The notes under the pieces: model-generated
Told to the model about the DNA's origin: nothing
The model's database searches: none
Seen by the model: only the letters and a program-made list of their open reading frames with translations
Source of the DNA: Micromonospora chalcea
GTDB taxonomy: Bacteria > Actinomycetota > Actinomycetes > Mycobacteriales > Micromonosporaceae
Assembly: GCF_002926165.1 (NCBI RefSeq)
Contig: NZ_MAGP01000148.1
Span: 1 to 38,044, forward strand
Reading direction: 5' to 3'
Length of the DNA stretch: 38,044 nucleotides
In this document: positions 24,908-38,044 of the stretch, one piece after another
Position numbering within the stretch: position 1 is the first letter of the stretch
How the letters are laid out: the number at the start of each line of letters is the position of its first letter
Program-made: the position numbers and the translations under genes

Positions 24908-24943
24908 ACGCTAGTGCGACGGGTCGGGACCGGACACCCCTAG
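24908..24943 (-). promoter_or_regulatory. Thioesterase promoter with CTAGGGG box
   Basis: Reading leftward: CTAGGGG (24943-24937), 23 bp, then TAGCGT (24913-24908) as the -10 hexamer. GTGTCC directly after CTAGGG can serve as the -35. The box is the same as that in the NRPS promoter. With the PKS II box it forms an inverted pair ACCCCTAG / TTAGGGGT (24936-24943 and 24960-24967). Confidence 0.5.
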
Positions 24944-24959
24944 CTGGTCGGTTGCCTGG

Positions 24960-24996
24960 TTAGGGGTTGTCCGCGCTCGCGCGCAACCAATAACTT
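24960..24996 (+). promoter_or_regulatory. PKS II promoter with TTAGGGG box
   Basis: TTAGGGG (24960-24966) is followed directly by TTGTCC (24967-24972), a -35-like hexamer, then an 18-bp spacer and TAACTT (24991-24996), a -10-like hexamer. The leader to the PKS II ATG is about 130 nt. The rest of the 24845-25132 gap shows no gene. Confidence 0.5.
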
Positions 24997-25132
24997 CTCC
25001 CGGCAGATGGGGATCTGCGTGGCTCTCGGCCGAGCGAGCCGAACGACAGATACAGGTGTCGCCTGAGACTTCTGCGCATTCGTACCGTCGCTTACGTCGA
25101 GTCTCCGCCGTGAATCGCGATGGGCTGGGTTG

Positions 25133-28100
25133 ATGGACACCGAAGAGAAGCTCCGGGAGTACCTGAAGAGAGTCACCGCCGACCTGCGGCGGACCCGGCA
25201 ACGGCTCCGGGACGTCGAGGCCGACGCGCAGCAGCCCATCGCGATCGTCGGCATCGGCTGCCGGTTCCCCGGCGGGGTGCGCACCGCCGAGGAACTGTGG
25301 GATCTCGTCGCGTCCGGCGGTGACGCGATCGCCTCCTTCCCCACCGACCGCGGCTGGGATCTCGACGCGCTCTACGACCCGGAGCGGTCCCGGCCGGGCA
25401 CCTCCTCGGTCCGGGAGGGCGGATTCGTGGCCGACGCCGCCGAGTTCGACCCTCGGCTGTTCGGGGTCTCGCCGCGCGAGGCCCTCGCCATGGACCCGCA
25501 GCAGCGGCTGCTGCTGCAGACCTCGTGGGAGGCCGTCGAGACGGCGGGGATCGACCCCACAAGCCTGAAGGGCGCCCGGGTCGGGGTCTTCGCCGGCATG
25601 ACCCACAGCGGGTACGCCCACCCGCCGGAGACCCCGCCGGCGGGCGTGGAGGACTACCTCGGTCTCGGTAACGCGGGCAGCATCGCCTCGGGCCGGGTGG
25701 CGTACTCGTTCGGGTTCGAGGGGCCGGCGGTGACTGTGGACACGGCGTGTTCGTCGTCGCTTGTGGCGTTGCATCTGGCGGTGCAGGCGCTGCGGTCGGG
25801 GGAGTGCGATCTCGCGCTGGCCGGTGGCGTGACGGTGATGCCCACTCCCGCGGTGTTCGTCGACTTCACCCGGCAGGGCAACCTGTCCCCGGTGGCCCGG
25901 TGCCGGGCGTTCGCCGACGCGGCGGACGGCACGGCGCTCGCCGAGGGCGTCGGTGTGCTGCTGGTGCAGCGCTTGTCGGATGCGCGGCGTGACGGGCGCC
26001 GGGTGCTGGCGGTGGTGCGGGGTTCGGCGGTGAACCAGGATGGTGCGTCGAATGGTTTGACGGCGCCGAACGGTCCGTCGCAGCAGCGGGTCATCCGGCA
26101 GGCGCTCGCCAACGCCCGGCTGGGCGTCGCCGACGTGGACGTGGTGGAGGCGCACGGTACGGGTACGACGTTGGGTGATCCGATCGAGGCGCAGGCGTTG
26201 CTGGCGACGTACGGGCAGGGCCGGGATGTGCCGTTGTTGCTCGGCTCGGTGAAGTCGAACATCGGTCACACGCAGGCCGCCGCGGGGGTGGCGGGCATCA
26301 TCAAGATGATCTCGGCGATGCGGCACGGGACCGTGCCGGTGACGCTGCACGTGGATGTGCCGTCGTCGCATGTGGACTGGTCGTCGGGTGCGGTGGAGTT
26401 GGTGACCGAGACCCGTGAGTGGCCGGGCGTCGAGCGTCCTCGGCGGGCGGGTGTGTCGTCGTTCGGCATCTCGGGGACCAATGCGCACGTGGTCCTGGAA
26501 CAGCCGGAGGCCGAAGCCGATCCCGAGCCCGTCGCGGTGCCGGTGGGTGTGCCGGTGCCGTGGGTGGTGTCGGGGCGTTCGGAGCGTGCTCTGGTGGGGC
26601 AGGCGTCGAGGTTGGCGTCGTTCGTGCCTGGGTCTGGCGTGTCGTCGTGGGACGTGTCGTGGTCGTTGGTGAGGTCGCGGGCGGCGTTGGAGCACCGCGC
26701 GGTGGTGTGGGGCTCGGACGTGGACGAGCTGGTGGCCGGGCTGTCGGCTGTTGCCGAGGGCCGGTCGGTGGTGTCGGGTGTGGTGTCGGCGGGTCGTCGG
26801 GCGGTGTTGTTCACGGGTCAGGGTTCGCAGCGTGTGGGTATGGGCCGGGAGCTGTACGAGACGTTCCCGGTGTTCGCGCAGGCCTTCGACGGGGTGTGTG
26901 CGGGGTTTGATGGTTTGTTGCCGCGGGCGTTGCGGGAGGTCGTGTTCGCCGAGCCGGGCACCGCCGATGGGGCTCTGGTGGATCAGACCGTGTTCGCGCA
27001 GGCGGGGTTGTTCGCGGTTGAGGTGGCGTTGTGGGAGTTGCTCGCGTCGTGGGGTGTGCGGGCTGATTTCCTGGCGGGTCATTCGATTGGTGAGGTGACG
27101 GCGGCGTACGTGTCGGGGATGTTGTCCCTGAGGGACGCGTGCACGTTGGTGGCGGCGCGGGGTCGGTTGATGCAGGCTCTGCCGTCGGGTGGGGTGATGG
27201 CGGCGGTCGGTGCGTCGGAGGAGGCTGTCGCCGAGCTGCTCGGCGCGTCGGGCGCGGCCGTGGACATTGCGGCGGTCAACGGCCCCGCGTCGGTGGTCGT
27301 CTCGGGCGCGGCCGATGAGGTGGCTTCGGTGGTGGGGGCCTGCTGTGAGCGGGGTTGGCGGGTCAAGGAACTGGCGGTGAGTCACGCGTTCCATTCGCGG
27401 TTGATGGATCCGATGCTGGAGGAGTTCCGGTCGGTGGTGGCGGGGCTGGACTGGCAGCCGCCGCGGGTGCCGATCGTGTCGAACGTGACCGGCGCGGTCG
27501 CGGACGCGGCGGAGCTGACCGACCCGGGCTACTGGGTGCGGCACGTACGCCAGCCGGTACGGTTCGCCGACGCGGTGCGCACCCTCCACCAGCAGGACGT
27601 CACCCAGTTCCTGGAGGTCGGCCCCGACGCCGTACTCACCGCCATGGCGCAGGACTGCGTCGAGGCGGCCGGCGAGGTCCGGTTCACCGCCACGATGCGC
27701 GCCGGGCACTCCGAGGCCGACACGCTGCGCACCGCCCTCGCCGAGTGGTACGTCACCGGCGGCCACGTCGACTGGACCGGATACCTCGCCGCCCTCGACG
27801 GGGCCGGCCCCGAGCGGGCAGCCGAGGCACGCCCCCGCGCTATCGCCCTGCCCACGTACGCCTTCGACCAGCAGCGCTACTGGCTCAACGCCAGCGCGGG
27901 GGTCGAGACGGCGCCCGGGCTCGGTGTCCGCCCCGTCGACCACGCGCTGCTCGGCGCCGCCGTACGCGTCGCCGACGACGACGTACGGGTCTTCGGCACC
28001 GAACTCTCCGTACTGACACACCCGTGGCTCGCCGAACACGTCGTCTGGGACTCGGTGGTGGTGCCCGGCGCCGCCCTGGTCGAGATGGTCCTGCACGCGG

Positions 28101-30697
28101 GCGCGCAGGTCGGCTGCGACACCCTCGACGAGCTGACCCTCCAGGCCCCGCTGGCGCTCGCCGAGGACGGCACCCGGGCGGTGCAGGTGAAACTGGGCGC
28201 GGCGGACGAGGACGGTCGCCGGACGGTCACCATCCACTCCCGCGCCGCCGCCGACCCGGACGGCGAGTGGGACCGCCACGCGGCGGGCGTCCTCGCCCCC
28301 GCCGTACCGCAGCCCGACCGGTCCGATCCGGCGCCGTGGCCGCCCAGCGCCGCCACCGCCGTCGCGGTCGACGGGATCTACACCGAGCTGTCCCGTCTGG
28401 GCGTCGAATACGGCCCCCTCTTCCGTGGCCTGCGCGCCGTCTGGCGCACCGGCGACGAGGTGTGCGCCGAGGTGGCGGTGCCCGACGGCACCGAGGTCGC
28501 CGGCTTCAGCCTGCATCCCGCCCTGCTGGACGCTGCGCTGCACGTCGTCGGCCTGCTCGACTCCGACGCGGAGGATGCCTCCGGCGTACGCCTGCCCTTC
28601 GCCTGGACCGGCGTCACCCTCTCGGCGGTCGGCGCGACCGCGCTGCGGGTACGCGCCCGGCGCAGCGGCGGCGGCGTGGCCCTGACCCTGACCGACCCGG
28701 CCGGCGCCCCCGTCGCCCGGATCGACTCCCTGGTCTCCCGCCCCGTCACCGCCGACCAGGTGCGCGGCGGTGACTCCGCAGCCGACCCGCTGTACGCCGT
28801 CAACTGGCAGAGCGTGCGGCCGGGTACCCCGGCGACCGTCCGGGTGGTGCTCCTCGGCGACGCGCCGTCCGACCTGTCCGAGATCGCCAGGTACAGGCTC
28901 GCCGAGCTGGCGGAGGCGGTCGACTCCGGCCGGATCCACCCGGAACTGGTGCTGCTCGCCGCGTACACCGACGACGAGGACGCCCCGGTTCCCGCCGCGA
29001 CGCGGAGCCGGCTCACGGCGGTGCTGGCCGCCGTCCAGGGCTGGCTCGCCGACGACCGGCTGGCACAGCGGCGGCTGGTCGTGCTGACCCGCGGGGCCGT
29101 CGCCGCCGGCGACACCTGTCGTACGGGCGACCTGCCCGGCGCGGCGGTCTGGGGCCTGCTGCGCTCGGCCCAGGCGGAGCACCCCGACCGCTTCGTGCTC
29201 GTGGACCTCGACGAGGCGCGGCAGCCGGAGTCCTGCACCGTGGACCTGGTGGCCCGTGCGGTCGCCACCGGCGAACCCCAACTGGCGGTCCGGGACGAGC
29301 AGGTGCTGGCGCCCCGGCTCGCGCCGGCCGTCCTCGACCCGGCGCCGGCCGCCGCCCTCGACCCCGACGGGACGGTCCTGGTCACCGGGGCCACCGGCGC
29401 CCTCGGCGGTCTGCTGGCCCGGCACCTGGTCAGTACGCACAAGGTGCGCCACCTGCTGCTGGTCAGCCGCCGCGGAACCGACGCCCCCGGCGCGGCGGAG
29501 CTGCTCGCCGAGCTGACCGCGCTGGGTGCGCAGGCCCGCCTGGTCGCCGCCGACGTGGCGGACCGGGACCGCCTGGCCGCGGTGCTGGCCGACGTTCCCG
29601 CCGAGCACCCGCTCACCGGCGTGGTGCACGCCGCCGGCGTCCTCGACGACACGGTGATCTCGGCGCTGACCCCCGGCCGGCTGTCAGCCGTTCTCTCCGC
29701 CAAGGCCGACGCCGCCTGGCACCTGCACGAGCTGACCCGATCGCGGCCGCTGGCGATGTTCGTCCTCTTCTCGTCCGTCGCCGGTGTCCTCGGCAGCCCC
29801 GGGCAGGGCAACTACGCCGCCGCGAACGCGTTCCTCGACGGCCTCGCCGGGCACCGGCACGCCTGCGGCCTCGCCGCCACGTCCCTTGCCTGGGGTCTCT
29901 GGGCCGCGGACAGCGGGATGACGGGCGCACTCGACGCCGCACAGCGGCAGCGGATGAGCCGCAACGGCCTCAGCCCGCTCGGCACCGGCCAGGCGTTGCG
30001 CCTCTTCGACGCCGGCCTGCACGGTGGACGCCCCCACCTGGTGCCGGCGCTGCTCGACCTCGCCGCGCTGCGCCGCCAGGCCGACGCCGGCCAGCTCCCG
30101 GCGCCGCTGCGCGGCCTGGTCCGGGCCCGGCGGCGCGTCGTCGACGGCGGCGGCGACGGCGGCCCGTCCTTCGCGCAGCGCCTCGCCGGCACGCCCGAGG
30201 CCGAACGCGGCCGGCTGGTGGAGGACCTGGTCAAGGCGCAGGTCGTCGAGGTGCTCGGCTACCCGCCGGCCACCGTCGTGCCGTCCGGGCAGACGTTCAC
30301 CGGTCTCGGCTTCGACTCGCTGACAGCCGTGGAGCTGCGCAACCGGCTGACCGCCCTCACCGGCATCCGGCTGCCGGCGAGCCTCATCTTCGACTGCCCC
30401 ACGCCCGCCGCCCTCGCCGACTTCCTGCTGGTCGACGCCGCCCCGCCGAAGCCCGAACCGGGCCTGCTCGCCGAGCTGGACCGGCTGGACGCCGCGTTCG
30501 CCGCGACCGCGCCGGAGGAGCTGGAGCGGCTGGCCGCCGACGACGAGACGCGTACCGCCGTGGCGGTCCGCCTCCGGGCGCTGGTCACCCGGTGGAGCGA
30601 CACCACCGACCGGCCCGACGACGTCGGCCAGGCCCTCGACGACGCCTCGGACGACGAGCTGTTCGACTTCATCGACCAGAAGTTCGGCCGATCCTGA
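25133..30697 (+). CDS. PKS II: extension module 3, KS-AT(malonyl)-DH-KR-ACP
   Basis: 1854 residues. An N-terminal coiled-coil docking head (1-30, KLREYLKRVTADL) receives the chain, presumably from PKS I. KS3 starts near residue 35, with DTACSSS (C206). AT3 starts at 557, with GHSIG (Ser651) and HAFH (751-754), so malonyl-CoA. DH3 has H969, but the glycine of HxxxGxxxxP is D973 (HVVWDSVVVP); YGPLFRG and HPALLDAALH (D1133) are intact. KR3 has TGATGALG (1418-1425), the B-type GVLDD, S1548 and Y1561. ACP Ser1729; C-terminal docking ends DDELFDFID. Predicted product step is a trans double bond. ATG 25133 is preferred over the adjacent TTG 25130. KS3 also has an odd stretch, GNLSPVARCRAF, and much of KS-AT has a different codon bias. 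Confidence 0.95.
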   Translation: MDTEEKLREYLKRVTADLRRTRQRLRDVEADAQQPIAIVGIGCRFPGGVRTAEELWDLVASGGDAIASFPTDRGWDLDALYDPERSRPGTSSVREGGFVADAAEFDPRLFGVSPREALAMDPQQRLLLQTSWEAVETAGIDPTSLKGARVGVFAGMTHSGYAHPPETPPAGVEDYLGLGNAGSIASGRVAYSFGFEGPAVTVDTACSSSLVALHLAVQALRSGECDLALAGGVTVMPTPAVFVDFTRQGNLSPVARCRAFADAADGTALAEGVGVLLVQRLSDARRDGRRVLAVVRGSAVNQDGASNGLTAPNGPSQQRVIRQALANARLGVADVDVVEAHGTGTTLGDPIEAQALLATYGQGRDVPLLLGSVKSNIGHTQAAAGVAGIIKMISAMRHGTVPVTLHVDVPSSHVDWSSGAVELVTETREWPGVERPRRAGVSSFGISGTNAHVVLEQPEAEADPEPVAVPVGVPVPWVVSGRSERALVGQASRLASFVPGSGVSSWDVSWSLVRSRAALEHRAVVWGSDVDELVAGLSAVAEGRSVVSGVVSAGRRAVLFTGQGSQRVGMGRELYETFPVFAQAFDGVCAGFDGLLPRALREVVFAEPGTADGALVDQTVFAQAGLFAVEVALWELLASWGVRADFLAGHSIGEVTAAYVSGMLSLRDACTLVAARGRLMQALPSGGVMAAVGASEEAVAELLGASGAAVDIAAVNGPASVVVSGAADEVASVVGACCERGWRVKELAVSHAFHSRLMDPMLEEFRSVVAGLDWQPPRVPIVSNVTGAVADAAELTDPGYWVRHVRQPVRFADAVRTLHQQDVTQFLEVGPDAVLTAMAQDCVEAAGEVRFTATMRAGHSEADTLRTALAEWYVTGGHVDWTGYLAALDGAGPERAAEARPRAIALPTYAFDQQRYWLNASAGVETAPGLGVRPVDHALLGAAVRVADDDVRVFGTELSVLTHPWLAEHVVWDSVVVPGAALVEMVLHAGAQVGCDTLDELTLQAPLALAEDGTRAVQVKLGAADEDGRRTVTIHSRAAADPDGEWDRHAAGVLAPAVPQPDRSDPAPWPPSAATAVAVDGIYTELSRLGVEYGPLFRGLRAVWRTGDEVCAEVAVPDGTEVAGFSLHPALLDAALHVVGLLDSDAEDASGVRLPFAWTGVTLSAVGATALRVRARRSGGGVALTLTDPAGAPVARIDSLVSRPVTADQVRGGDSAADPLYAVNWQSVRPGTPATVRVVLLGDAPSDLSEIARYRLAELAEAVDSGRIHPELVLLAAYTDDEDAPVPAATRSRLTAVLAAVQGWLADDRLAQRRLVVLTRGAVAAGDTCRTGDLPGAAVWGLLRSAQAEHPDRFVLVDLDEARQPESCTVDLVARAVATGEPQLAVRDEQVLAPRLAPAVLDPAPAAALDPDGTVLVTGATGALGGLLARHLVSTHKVRHLLLVSRRGTDAPGAAELLAELTALGAQARLVAADVADRDRLAAVLADVPAEHPLTGVVHAAGVLDDTVISALTPGRLSAVLSAKADAAWHLHELTRSRPLAMFVLFSSVAGVLGSPGQGNYAAANAFLDGLAGHRHACGLAATSLAWGLWAADSGMTGALDAAQRQRMSRNGLSPLGTGQALRLFDAGLHGGRPHLVPALLDLAALRRQADAGQLPAPLRGLVRARRRVVDGGGDGGPSFAQRLAGTPEAERGRLVEDLVKAQVVEVLGYPPATVVPSGQTFTGLGFDSLTAVELRNRLTALTGIRLPASLIFDCPTPAALADFLLVDAAPPKPEPGLLAELDRLDAAFAATAPEELERLAADDETRTAVAVRLRALVTRWSDTTDRPDDVGQALDDASDDELFDFIDQKFGRS
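25697..27215. repeat. Module 3 copy of a mosaic KS-AT repeat shared with module 5
   Basis: DNA from within KS3 into AT3 is near-identical in long tracts to 36520-38044. For example, 26993-27215 and 37822-38044 are equal in length (223 bp) and I find only two differences, both at wobble positions. Within the block, third codon positions use more T and G (ttg, gtg, ggt, cgt) than the C-dominated DNA on either side. About 25,850-25,940 is divergent between the copies, so the repeat is a mosaic. The bias returns to normal near 27,490. Confidence 0.85.
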
Positions 30698-30741
30698 CCA
30701 CGAGTCCGCCGCTTGCCCCTTAGCGACAGGTGATCAACCCG

Positions 30742-38044
<7,303 letters not shown>

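Noticed and set aside
30712..30723. CCCCTTAG between PKS II and PKS III as another regulatory box
   Set aside because: It has an extra T relative to CCCCTAG, is in the wrong orientation for PKS III, and the 44-bp gap is better read as an internal operon junction.

Overview
The window is a GC-rich actinomycete biosynthetic gene cluster. Strong G/C wobble bias, GTG and TTG starts and modular PKS architecture suggest Streptomyces or Micromonosporaceae; Micromonosporaceae is my weak preference. Almost every base belongs to one assembly-line polyketide pathway with NRPS-type and shikimate-type accessory genes. I see no rRNA, tRNA, CRISPR array, transposase or phage gene.

Left arm (1-6351). A 3'-truncated NRPS gene (adenylation plus carrier domain, with only a remnant of a condensation domain) reads leftward off the window. 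A long divergent control region (2391-3207) separates it from a rightward ATP-grasp ligase. After a bidirectional hairpin terminator come two overlapping leftward genes: a 3-dehydroquinate-synthase-family cyclase and a stand-alone protein resembling the C-terminal (elimination/cyclisation) domain of lantibiotic dehydratases and thiopeptide cyclases.

Core (6577-38044). Three collinear type I PKS genes read rightward. PKS I is CoA-ligase-type adenylation / inactive KR / ACP loading module, then KS-AT(malonyl)-inactive DH-KR-ACP, then KS-AT(methylmalonyl)-DH-ER-KR-ACP. PKS II is KS-AT(malonyl)-DH-KR-ACP. PKS III is KS-AT(malonyl)-DH-KR-ACP followed by a further KS-AT(malonyl-type) cut by the window edge. 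Between PKS I and PKS II lie an FAD aromatic hydroxylase of the MhpA class, a SAM methyltransferase, a second strong bidirectional terminator, and a leftward type II thioesterase.

Working model (inference). A free carboxylic acid, probably aromatic or cyclohexane-type and perhaps supplied through the DHQ-synthase-like enzyme, is adenylated and loaded on PKS I. It is extended to starter-CH(OH)-CH2-CH2-CH(CH3)-CH=CH-CH=CH-CO-, with more modules outside the window. The hydroxylase and methyltransferase would tailor the starter ring or chain, and the thioesterase would edit stalled carriers. The NRPS unit and ATP-grasp ligase suggest an amino-acid-derived or amide-linked appendage.

The most notable unexplained signals are: (i) a shared box (C/T)TAGGGG placed 23-24 bp upstream of a -10-like hexamer in front of the NRPS, thioesterase and PKS II genes, with a degenerate double version before PKS I; (ii) the lantibiotic-dehydratase-C-like protein in a polyketide cluster; and (iii) a mosaic KS-AT block with shifted codon usage shared by modules 3 and 5.
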